A stretch of DNA of 64,000 bases from Periplaneta americana (taxonomy: Eukaryota; Arthropoda; Insecta; Blattodea; Blattidae): assembly GCF_040183065.1 (NCBI RefSeq), contig NC_091120.1:174424488-174488487 (forward strand), given 5' to 3'. Position 1 is the stretch's first letter. Each line of letters opens with the position of its first letter. Positions 54,538 through 64,000 of this stretch are shown in pieces. A model generated the notes under the pieces. The model searched no databases and had not been told where the DNA came from. It saw nothing but the letters and a program-made list of their open reading frames with translations. The position numbers and the translations under genes were made by a program.

Positions 54538-54609
54538 CATTTTTAGTGTTACTCTATTGGTGTAATTGCTGAGTGTCATTATTTAGTTAACAGTGAGAAC
54601 TTTTTTCAG

Positions 54610-54772
54610 CTCATCTTTTAGTGCCGTGGGTAGTATTTTCCATGGTATGGAGTGTGGGGGCGACTTGCGACCTCAAATCTCGTGTTCTCTTCTCGGAATG
54701 GCTACGACAAAAGATGAGAGAAGCTGAGCATGTTCCTCCCTTCCCAGACGAAGGACTTGTCTACGACTACAA
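54610..54772 (+). CDS. DNAH1: axonemal dynein heavy chain exon (pre-AAA3)
   Basis: The TTTTTTCAG acceptor and GTTAGT donor give 163 nt: two bases completing Pro, then 53 codons plus two bases. It encodes PWVVFSMVWSVGATCD, SEWLRQKMREAEHVPPFP and DEGLVYDYK, the strongly conserved FSxxWSxGxT and P.EGLVFDY blocks between AAA2 and AAA3 in axonemal heavy chains. Reading phase agrees with both neighbours. Confidence 0.95.
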
Positions 54773-55134
54773 GTTAGTGTAATTTTATCTCTACTGGTTG
54801 AATAATAAACCTTTTAGGACTCATGTTGATTAGACTCTTTTGTCTTGTTTTGATGAATACTACCACCTTCCATAATATGGATTTTTAAAAATGGAAATCA
54901 CATTGAACATCTGTGATGTTGATGAGGAAGTACCATACTCATATCTCGAAAAATATTAATTTAAGGACTAATGTTTGTTAGATTTGATTCTTGTTTTGAT
55001 GAACACAACCACCCTTCGAAATATTGAGTATCTTTCTTAACGCCCTGTATTCCTGTATTATAACCTTCTTGGAAGAGTTTATTATAATCCATTGGGAGGG
55101 GTTGCAATTAGAGATGAACAAAAGTAACAGCCGC
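54773..55134. other. intron sequence with internal duplication
   Basis: 54800-54905 and 54960-55025 share phrases (TTTTAGGACTCATGTTGATT-like, CTTGTTTTGATGAA, CCACC.TTC), suggesting a diverged tandem duplication of about 150 bp. Confidence 0.5.
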
Positions 55135-55135
55135 G

Positions 55136-55189
<54 letters not shown>
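55135..55189. repeat. (CT)n(TA)n microsatellite
   Basis: About 13 CT units followed by about 14 TA units. Confidence 0.97.
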
Positions 55190-55191
<2 letters not shown>

Positions 55192-56155
55192 CTGCATTTG
55201 TCTTTCGAGTCTCGTCTCGTAAATCTCGTGCGCTTCGAGTCTCGCTCATCATTTTCGAAATAGCATTTCGTCGGCGTGGAAAGATTTCGTAACTTTGAAT
55301 AGGTAACATACAGCATTGAAATAAATAACATTACAAGTGTTTGTGACAAAAAGACAAAACAGAACAGTATCTTAGTTACTGAAATGCTCTGGTTCTATTA
55401 TGTATTACCTATGGTATAAATAAAAAAAATTCTCAAATAAATTTGCATTTCTAAGAAACATAAAACATAATGTTAAATAACGCATTAATTTTTTTTTACT
55501 TGAGATTGTACACTTGATCTCAAACATAAGTACGGAAAGAAAATTCCTAGACTTTTAATAACGATCTAGTAATTAAATAAAGACTGGGGAACGAATTATT
55601 ATACACTGAAAAGTAGAGATGATGTTTCGAATAAGTTACTTGATTGTTTATACATATATAACTGTTGCCAAAGTAGACAAAAGTTCAGTCAGGTATAAAC
55701 AACTGTGGCGATTCAAGGCTGCTTGACGTTCGAGAGTTGATCGCTCCCGAAGTCTTGAAACACTCACAAGCAGTCTTTACGTCAACGATGCGACGTATAC
55801 AACATTGTCGTGCGGGTTTTCGGCTTTGCGGGCGCTGTTAGTCTTGCTTTCTCGATCGTTGTTCTACTCCAGTTTGAAGCGGGAACTCACAATATCAGTG
55901 TTTTGGTTAGAATCTTTAATGAGTTCAGAAAAATCCCAAAATTTATTATGTCTCCTTTTATTATTTCTTTTCTGTTAAACAGAATTAACAACAAACTTTT
56001 AAACCAAAGTAACAAGAATATATTGAATTTGAACAATTACTAATCAGTGAAAAATCAGGTCATTAAGACTTGCTTTATCTCATCCAACAACACCCTTTTT
56101 ACATATCCATTAAAACTCTCTCAACCCAACATAACCCATGCCACAGTAACAACCT
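55190..56155. other. intron sequence without recognised gene
   Basis: A 77-codon ORF at 55810-56043 has no recognised motif and no splice context. Confidence 0.45.
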
Positions 56156-56166
56156 CCAGACTTCAG

Positions 56167-56391
56167 TCGATCTGGTTGGCGAGTTGGTATAGCGCTGGCT
56201 GTCTATGCCCAAGGTTGCGGGTTCGATCCCGGGCTAGGTCGATGGCATTTAAGTGTGCTTAAATGCGACAGGCTCATGTCAGTAGATTTACTGGCATGTA
56301 AAAGAACTCCTGCGGGACAAAATTCCGGCACATCCGGCGACGCTGATATAATCTCTGCAGTTGCGAGCGTCGTTAAATAAAACATAACATT
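56167..56391 (+). mobile_element. tRNA-derived SINE, family S1 copy 2
   Basis: Same head and body as 10168-10391. Flanked by the 11-bp duplication CCAGACTTCAG (56156-56166 and 56392-56402). Confidence 0.94.
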
Positions 56392-56402
56392 CCAGACTTC
56401 AG

Positions 56403-56968
56403 GTGTGACCTTATTACATACCAAAGTCAACCCGAACCCAGTTGTTCCCTCCAGATCAATTGATCCTCTCGTCTTACCACCCGTATCAGGGCAGATCTCT
56501 AATTGGCCTCGCATTCCAAACGTCCTCCACACGACGACCCCCCTCCGCCTCCACCATCCAGGTGGGGGCCGAAGGCGATCGACGCATGCGCACAGAAATA
56601 GTCAAAAACTGCTACACCGGAAGTCGCTTTGTAAACATACATATTCAGGAAAGATACCCAAATTTACATTCTGCCGGATTACAATATAAACCATCCAAAC
56701 ATACCGTTACAAGTTGCAATATATTGTAGGAAACAAAGCTATTCAGTTATGCTTTGGCATGAACGCGGAACAACGCATGCGCATTACAAGTGTAATTATA
56801 CAAAGTTGACACAAGAATGTAATTATTCACATGCAGATGAATAAATAACAATAATATTAATTTACGGAATATTCCCATGTGCTTATTTATATACAGTATA
56901 CCATATTTTTAATTATCTGTGGTTTGAAACAGTTCTTCACTTGCCCTCTTAGTAATTTTGTTGTAATG

Positions 56969-56970
<2 letters not shown>
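56403..56970. other. intron sequence without recognised gene
   Basis: Small overlapping ORFs (56405-56729) lack recognised motifs. Confidence 0.45.
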
Positions 56971-57063
<93 letters not shown>

Positions 57064-57066
57064 TTA
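56971..57066. repeat. (ATT)n(CTA)n compound microsatellite
   Basis: About 13 ATT units followed by about 18 ACT units. The long poly-Tyr ORF is an artefact. Confidence 0.97.
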
Positions 57067-57411
57067 TTTTAGAATAATTCATAGCTTTTTTTCATCCAGT
57101 TTACTAGACTCACTGATGACAAATTAAATTTATTTATCCTAGTATCAATACCCTATTTACTGTATAGATGTTACATGCAATCATAGGGATTTTGTCAAAT
57201 CCCCAGTTACTTTTTATGCATTTCTTGTTCCTTTCCTTAACTCATTATTTGAATGAAATACTGATTTCGCATTTTCACAATAAAACAGAAAGCAGGTATA
57301 TGTGTATTGAATAATAATAAATATTATTCCTGTTAGTTGAAAATAGTTTTTTATATAAATTAATATGATATAATTAAATGAGATATTTGAGAATGTATGT
57401 CTTCGCTACAG

Positions 57412-57530
57412 ACTCCATGACGGGGGTTATTCGGATCCTACTCCAGACGGCGAGCCAGCACCGGCCAGATGGATTCATTGGATGGATAATGTTCCAGAAT
57501 GCATGATAACTCCTGAAACACGATTTTCAG
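57412..57530 (+). CDS. DNAH1: axonemal dynein heavy chain exon (approach to AAA3)
   Basis: The CTACAG acceptor and GTAGGA donor give 119 nt: one base completing Lys, 39 codons and one trailing base. It encodes a short proline/acid-rich loop, then ARWIHWMDNVPECMITPETRFS, comparable to the W..WMDS.P.F.VP.T segment just before the AAA3 P-loop domain in DNAH1. The next exon should start in phase 1 and contain the AAA3 Walker A; it was not found before the window end. Confidence 0.88.
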
Positions 57531-57544
57531 GTAGGACACAACGC

Positions 57545-57925
57545 ATTACACAATTATATAGGGCGTTTCGTAACTTCATCGGTTGAAAGGAGACATAAAA
57601 CCATAGAGAAAAGTTATATATATATGCTAATATGTCCTTATTGACGAGTTAAAAGCAACTAAACAAATGGATAAGTTCTGAAGGACGTATTGGCTGGCCT
57701 GCACGTTTTCCAGACATAAATCTACTCGAATATTTTATTCGTGCAATCACTTGAAAACAGTTGTTCATTCACAACCCATTTCCAATATTGAAATACTTCA
57801 TCAGCGTGTCCAAGACGACTGCCACCTTATCCGATAAACGCCTGATATTTTCGAAAGAATACTGCAGTCTACAACATGACGACTGAAAACTTGCATTGAA
57901 AGTGGCCATTTTTTGCACTTCCTGG
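57545..57925 (+). pseudogene. Tc1/mariner-like transposase C-terminal scrap
   Basis: ISSEGRIGWPARFPDINLLE YFIRAIT resembles the WPARSPDLxPLDFFLWG block holding the last catalytic acid; the Asp of LLD is Glu here. It is followed by a degraded helical tail. The upstream AGGGCGTTTCGTAACTTCAT may be an element terminus. Confidence 0.6.
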
Positions 57926-58631
57926 TAAATAGCTCCACAATACTTGCATACAAACATGACTATAGCTTGGAATTAAGATCAAAAATGAGACAAATGTTTA
58001 AATGAAATTTTTAAATTGTTTTCTGTCGATAAAGTATATAAAGTAGATGAAATAGATCTAAGTAGATGTATAAATGACTTGACGTTATATTGTAATATAA
58101 GTTTTTTTTAACAGTGATGTTAATTATATAGGACGTTCCGTTGACAATTTGCCTAGTTGTGATGTAATTTATATATTGACGATTGTTAGAAATTCCCGGT
58201 GAAGCTTGGTTAGAAAATGAAACATCAGACGTCACTGCAGATCATTGAAATACAATTAAAGTACACAGCACTACAAGTACTCCTAGAAATATTAGCTACG
58301 GTGCCTAACGCAAGCCTCACTCCTCTTGAATGAATTTTGAGACACATACTAGTGTCCTGCATGAGAGGGGCAACCAAAGCATTACGAACTTCGTTTATAT
58401 CATATGGAAAACAAATCTCAACATCTGTGCTAAAATCCTTACGCGGTTAAAATATGAAGGGATGGGAGTGGAGGACAGAGAATATTTTTGTAACAAGGTG
58501 GAATAAACACGACAGGTCTCCTCCTGCAGAGCGAACGACGACGAATATGGAACTTCGTCATACTCCACGAACTTTAACCGAACATAGTGCCTGTAATGAA
58601 CGATGCTGACACACACTACACCTATCATCTG
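57926..58631. other. sequence without recognised gene
   Basis: No feature supported. Confidence 0.45.
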
Positions 58632-59130
58632 TATATGGGTCATTCTCATGAAACTCGTCACTTTTGGAGCCCAAAAATGGCAACAACTGAAATTGAGAGG
58701 AGATTAATTTTTGATAGCTATTGGTTGCAGGTGTGAAAGAAGTCAGGTGTGTTAGTGGCCATGTCTAAATCTTCGTGTGCTACGAGAAATAAAACAAAAT
58801 CAATTTTCAGATTCCAAGGTGTCCACAGCATCTCCACGGTGTCCACAGTTTTAATTCGTGGATTAGTTCTATGGCTCGGTAAAGGCAATTTGATTTACAC
58901 ACCGACTTGAAATCAATACTGAAAATTAAGTAAGTCACAAAAAATTATTAATAATAATAATAACTGATTTTTATTAGATATACTAATGCGATTGAGCCAT
59001 ATTAGAAAATGAAATAAGTTTTTTCATTCGTTCGCAAACTTATTTAATTAATAGTATCACTAACAGTGATAAACGCAGGAATAAATGTGTTTATAAACAA
59101 TAATACAATATTGAATTACATTTATTTTTA

Positions 59131-59382
59131 GTTGGTTATTTAACGACGCTGTATCAACTACTCGGTTATTTAGCGTCGATAAGATTGGTGATAGCGAGAT
59201 GTTATTTGGCGTAATGAGGCTGGGGATTCGCCAGAGATTACCTAATATTCGCCTTATGATTGTGAAAACCTCGTAAAAACCCAACCAGGTAATCAGCCCA
59301 AGCGGAAATCAAACCTGCGCAAGAACGCAACTCCGGATCGGCAGGCAAGCGCCTCAGCTGACCGAGCTACGCTGGTGCCTGA
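59131..59382 (-). mobile_element. tRNA-derived SINE, family S3, reverse
   Basis: Matches 43806-44071: TTATTTAACGACGCTGTATC at the left and GACCGAGCTACGCTGGTG (complement of the tRNA-like head) at the right. Confidence 0.88.
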
Positions 59383-59535
59383 TTTCACTTATTCCATGAA
59401 GATATTTAAATAGAAATAAGAAATAATTTACAGTATATTGTTTCTCAAACGTAACTGTGTTAAGTAACAATTATTATTAGTATTGTTATTATTATTGTTA
59501 TTATTGTTTGCGTTAATTAAGACACAGTGTTTATA

Positions 59536-60212
59536 CAGGGTGCGTCAGAAAGAACGGATGGATTTCACATGGCAAGAAAATTGTAAAGATTCATCAAATC
59601 AAAAATTTATTGTTATCAACATATTCACCAATACATGCAGTTTATTTATGGAAAACAACATTATCCATATGATGTCCTTGGCTTTCAATACAGGCATCGA
59701 GGCGTTTTCTGATGTTCGCCATCACTTCCACAGTCATAGCTGGTGCAATTGCCACGATTTCTTCACGAATCGCTGTCTTCAGTTCGTCCAGTGTATGTGA
59801 TCGATGTTTACAAACTTACGCCTTCAAATGACCCCAAAGAAAGAAGTCGCAGGGCGCGAGATCTTACCGTAGCCTCGGACAATCTCAGTGCAATAGAATT
59901 TCGTCCAGGTGATTTCTTCTTTAGTGTTGAACCTGTGATACGAAATGAAGCCACCCACCGCAAAATTGTATTCCGAGTTGGAATCCTAGCGTGACATCCG
60001 ATGTCGAAATGAGTCCTGAGTGGCGATCACAGACTCTTCATTTTTCAAAAATGTCTCTACGATGAAAGCACGTTGTACACCAGACCAACACCATATTCTC
60101 AACTGAAACTGCATTCTATGGCTGACCCAACAGTCATGGTCCCCCTCACTATATCTCTCTCCTCGTTGCGTATCGATAGTTTGAAATCCATCCGTTCTTT
60201 CTGACGCACCCT
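59536..60212 (-). mobile_element. Tc1/mariner-like element, internally deleted
   Basis: AGGGTGCGTCAGAAAGAACG ...GATTTCA at the left is the perfect ~31-bp inverse of the right end. The minus strand encodes VQRAFIVETFLKNEESVIAT (the DUF4817-type HTH segment) and, nearer the left end, HTLDELKTAIREEIVAIAPA then RKRLDACIESQGHHMDNV, the usual C-terminus. The catalytic centre is deleted and frames are shifted. Confidence 0.88.
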
Positions 60213-60216
60213 TTAC

Positions 60217-60218
<2 letters not shown>

Positions 60219-60286
<68 letters not shown>
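60219..60286. repeat. (AAT)n microsatellite
   Basis: About 22 ATA/AAT units directly adjoining the Tc1-like element. Confidence 0.97.
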
Positions 60287-62300
60287 TAACGATAATAGTA
60301 AATATTTTACCCTTTGATTCTGATTAGAAGTACACACTTATGCCCTATAAGAAAACAAGAAGCACTTCTGTAGAAGACACAAACCAAATCCTTTACGCAA
60401 TAAAAAATTTCCAATGACCCATACTATAGTGAACACATTGAAATTTACAGGTATAATAACTCAATTAATCGAAAATTAAAAAATTTGGATTTTCTTTGCG
60501 CCACTGATGCGCCTTCATTGTAGACCTATTCTAAACTGTGGCTCTTCTTCTGTCTGTAGAAATTATTCTGACGAACAGCTGTGTGAGAAATTATTTTCTT
60601 ACATTGCTGCAGCATTATTAATTCTTAATTATTTTGCCACATATGATGGCTCTTACATTTTGTTTACTTTTATATCCTTCAGGAAAAAAAAAATGAAGAT
60701 TTTAATTGTTATTTTAGCACTTCCTCTAGGATCAGTTTCTTTTTTTATGTCAGAAGGCACTAGACACCCTCTTAGAAAAGTGTAAACTGCAGTGCGCGAG
60801 GAAGGTTGGTTTGCTTCTTTCTCCTCTGTAATGCAAGATGGAGTAGAACATATTCTTATTTCAGTTTTTTTCTTTATACGTGAATAATGCTTTTTCCATT
60901 TTTTTTTTTTTTTTTGTTAAATGTTTAAGGTTAAGTTTTCGACTTTTAGTTTTCGAATAAATTCACTACTTTTTTATTAGCAAAAGAGCTTTTTGCATCC
61001 TTTCTCAAATTATTATGATTATGTACATTGTTCAATACGTTTGTTCTTAATTTTCGTGGAATATTCTCTCATCCATTCTCTTCGTTTCTCCTTCGCTCTC
61101 TTAATTCTCCATTAGTCATGGCCGAAACTGTTTTCATTTTTTCTTGCTTCTTCCTCTCAGCTCATTTCTTACTCTCCGACATAGCGTCATTAGCAACGTG
61201 GTTTTCAAGATTTGCTTTTAACGTAAACGCTATGGTTCTATTTTCCTTGCAAGTTGCACGTTTTGACTTTTGATATTTTTTGAAACGTCAGATATCTTAC
61301 CTTTATAAATTTTTGTTTTCAAGTTTTCTTTTCTTGTCCTTCCCTTCTTCGCATCTTTTTTCCATCCTCTAGTCAGTTTACCACCACTCATTGTGTAATA
61401 CAAATACATGATACAGTCGCAATATTGTATCTATATAAAACTACGTAATCCTAGAGACCGTACTTTCCACCTACATCATAAACATCACGCCAATAATAAT
61501 TATCATGGACTGTGACTTATGTATCCCGTCCTAAATAAATGCACGGTGTTTATTGCCACGGTGTCCACATTTCAGACTTTGCGCTGGTGTGTTCTAATTA
61601 CTTTTAAGCCTACTCACCTTTCCGAACATATTTGAGAAGTAGCTTATGAAGTCATTACTTATCAAGCAGTTGGTAATTCCACCTTCCATAATTGAGCTGG
61701 CAATTTATCCACGGTGTTCACTTAAAAAAATGAACACTTGCTATTCGATGCTGATTCAGAACTTGACACGCAAGTGCAGATTTTTGTATGCCTGAGAAAG
61801 AACTGGCAATTCACTGTCTTTATATTCTGAATGTTCTGGTAGCGTCAGATTGAACTTCTCCTTCAAAACGGCAAATTTAAAGCAAAAAATCATCCGTTTC
61901 ATGGCAAAGCCTAAAACTCGTGCACAAAAACTACACCACTTCTGTAGTGACATTGGACACTTTTATGAAACAGTTGTATATGAGATATTTACTTCCTTTA
62001 ACGTACTTTTCAATACAATGTGTTTCTTTGTAATCGGATTTATAGTTTAAAGGTGGTATTCATTTAAATTTATATTTTGTAGTGCGGGACATCCACGGTG
62101 TCCACATGTTTGGGTATTCCTAGCTCTGCATGGCGATAAGAAAATGTAATATCGACCTGTGTTTATGGTGAATAACTAGGTGTAAGAGTCCTATATTACT
62201 TATACAAGAGACATTTTTTCAAGTTACAAGCCATTACAGAAATAAATGCAGGGGAAATAAATGTGATGGGTTTCGTGAGAATGACCCATATACAGGGTGG

Positions 62301-63160
62301 AAGTGAAATAGCCTTGGAGATTTTCAGAGCGAATAGCTCATGCTATATGTAACAAAAAACTATAATATCATATTGGTGGAAAGTTAAGTTTTTTTTTCAT
62401 AAAAATGATTTTTTTCTCTCAAATGTTTAACAACCTCTTATTCGGTAACTATTGTGTGTACAAAATTTATATTACATAGCAAAAGGAAATGCTGCCAACT
62501 TTAAATCGTCTGTTCTACCGATATTGTACAGGGTGATCCTTTTAGGTATGGATAAAATAAAAACACCTTAAACATTTAACTACTGAACTTCATTTGTTGA
62601 AACTTTGTGCATACAACACTGAAAGATGGGAGATTCCTCAGAGCTCAACATGATACCCATTGCGCTCCCTGCACAACTCATAACGGTGATGCAATTCAGC
62701 CCATGTCCGTTGTAACATAAGAGGGGTGATTTGTTGAAAAGCTTGAGTAATTTTTACTCTCAGATCAACATAGTTCCTGGCTTTCTGTGAATAGACAATG
62801 TCTTTAACAAAACCCTACACGAAAAAGTCGGGAAAGGTTAGATCTGGGGAGTTTGGGGACCAGGCCAAGAGATAGCTGCTTCTCGTACTGGGTTTCGCCT
62901 TTGACCTCCTGCATATTTTTTTTTTTTTTTACACAGAGTATGTTTCTACAAATGTCCGATATCACAACATTATGGAATCGTATTTAGGTACATTACGCAC
63001 ACCATACTCACGTCGAAATTCCCTTTGAACTCTTTTAACACACTCAAATTTAGCATACCAAAGAACACATTGTGCCCGCTGTTGATTTGTAGTAGCAGAG
63101 CCATCTTCAGTTAGCCTACAAGCCGGAACATGGGTAGGTTTGGCAACGCTCAGTAGAGGC
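62301..63160 (-). pseudogene. Tc1/mariner-like transposase relic with DUF4817-type HTH
   Basis: Minus strand, N-terminal end near 63110: ATNQQRAQCVLWYAKFECVK RVQREFRREYGV, the DUF4817 helix-turn-helix. Near 62880: PDLTFPDFFVWG-like sequence with the third catalytic Asp (a stop replaces Trp). Then ITQAFQQITPLMLQRTWAEL HHRYELC to about 62660. The first two catalytic acids are missing through deletion. A CAGGGTG phrase at 62294 and another at 62528 suggest element ends. Confidence 0.78.
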
Positions 63161-63164
63161 GGGC

Positions 63165-64000
63165 TGAGGCGAAATAATTATGACGTTTCACGTTTTAGAG
63201 TTTTGGTTCCGTTGTCACGTGTACATTTTCGGCATTAATTTATGCAAAAGTAAGTGCATATGATCAAAATTCAGTGTACAGATGTTCGTAATGTATTACG
63301 GAATCCGAAATGGTATTTTATTTGAGCTTCAGAATACCGCGTAAGTACTTGCATATAGCCACTTGTCATTTAAAAAATATTAAAAGCATACGTGTTTTTA
63401 ATTGATGATACAAGGGAAAATAAATAAATACTTAAAGAAATGTTACTTGTACCAAAAATAAATAAAATAACGACGTACTTTCACAATACTCTATTCCAAT
63501 CAATTAACTATTATGTGGCTAGTAAATTGACAATGTTTTGCCGCTATATGTTGTTTCACCTCTGACCTGAAAGGTCTAGGATATCATATACATTTTAATC
63601 TCATGTGATATCTGTCGTGTTTTTCTATGAATATTTCAGATGCCTATGTTATCCTGAATTATTTGTTATAAAATTTTTTAAATATAATTTTAAATAAATG
63701 TAACTACAGAAAACGAGCTAAGAATATAAATTATGAAAATAAAATAAAAATATAAACAGAGGAAACTATTGACATATTATAATAACGTATGAGGATGTAA
63801 ATACAGTTAGGTGAAGAATAAAGATCTATGAAAAACTGCAGAAACATACCTTTAACATAATACGTAACAAAACACATTATCTTTTACGTATTAGCGTAAA
63901 CTCAGTGAATTTTAAATCCTGCAAATACCAAGTGGAAAGAAACACGTTTATAGTAATTTATTACAAAAAATATATTAATAAACAAACCTTGAAAACCAAT
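63165..64000. other. AT-rich sequence without recognised feature
   Basis: No exon of the dynein gene, RNA gene or repeat boundary could be identified. Confidence 0.45.

Larger units (their letters stand above)
58632..62292. mobile_element. 3.66-kb TIR element with internal GTGTCCACA repeats
   Basis: TATATGGGTCATTCTCATGA at the left is mirrored by TCGTGAGAATGACCCATATA at the right (19 of 20). The motif CCACGGTGTCCACA or a close variant recurs near 58815, 58835, 61556, 61708 and 62091. Degraded coding-like sequence lies on the minus strand around 60970-61390 (basic, Lys/Arg/Glu-rich) and 61756-61953, with no recognised family. A SINE, a Tc1-type relic and a microsatellite are nested inside. 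Confidence 0.75.

Noticed and set aside
56879-57127. Poly-Tyr ORF (and the one at 60149-60337)
   Set aside because: Translations of ATT/ACT microsatellites.
57531-64000. Downstream dynein exon with the AAA3 Walker A
   Set aside because: No GPTGTGKT-like coding segment was seen on the plus strand; presumably beyond the window.

Overview
The window looks like a stretch of a large, repeat-rich insect nuclear genome. It is AT-rich and intron-dominated, and full of tRNA-derived SINEs, non-LTR retrotransposons, hAT, mariner and PIF-like DNA elements, and long microsatellites. I suspect a polyneopteran such as a cockroach or termite, judging from the style of the SINE and RTE families, but the sequence does not prove this. 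No bacterial, viral or CRISPR features were seen.

Only one host gene is convincing. Five plus-strand exons (20472-20626, 28921-29239, 51703-51916, 54610-54772, 57412-57530) have splice sites and phases that join into one continuous frame of about 323 codons. They encode an axonemal (inner-arm) dynein heavy chain, best matched from memory to DNAH1. They cover part of the AAA2 module, with Walker B-type and arginine-finger-like signatures, and the linker leading toward AAA3. The preceding P-loop exon and the following exons lie outside the window or were not found. Introns are about 8.3, 22.5, 2.7 and 2.6 kb.

Almost everything else is mobile DNA sitting upstream of, or inside, these introns. 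1-20.4 kb: a mariner deletion derivative, two of the copies of a TA-flanked 1.0-1.1 kb element, a non-autonomous hAT, a PIF-like element carrying a SINE, an RTE LINE inserted in the tail of another LINE, and a tandem pair of tRNA-like SINEs. 20.6-28.9 kb (intron): a second RTE copy, a nearly full-length dead mariner, MITEs, SINEs, and a 16-unit, ~61-bp tandem array that runs up to the splice acceptor. 29.2-51.7 kb (intron): at least five hAT-type elements with 8-bp target duplications, including a four-level nest at 38.5-43.5 kb, plus several LINE fragments. 51.9-57.4 kb (introns): a TIR element carrying remnants of a multicopy insect protein family, and a 231-bp near-perfect palindrome that contains a hammerhead-ribozyme-like core. 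57.5-64 kb: transposase relics in a 3.66-kb TIR element and flanking sequence.

The genes do not form an operon-like system. The biological story is a motor-protein gene whose introns have been inflated by layered transposition. Several insertions can be ordered in time by target-site duplications and by paralogous empty sites within the window.
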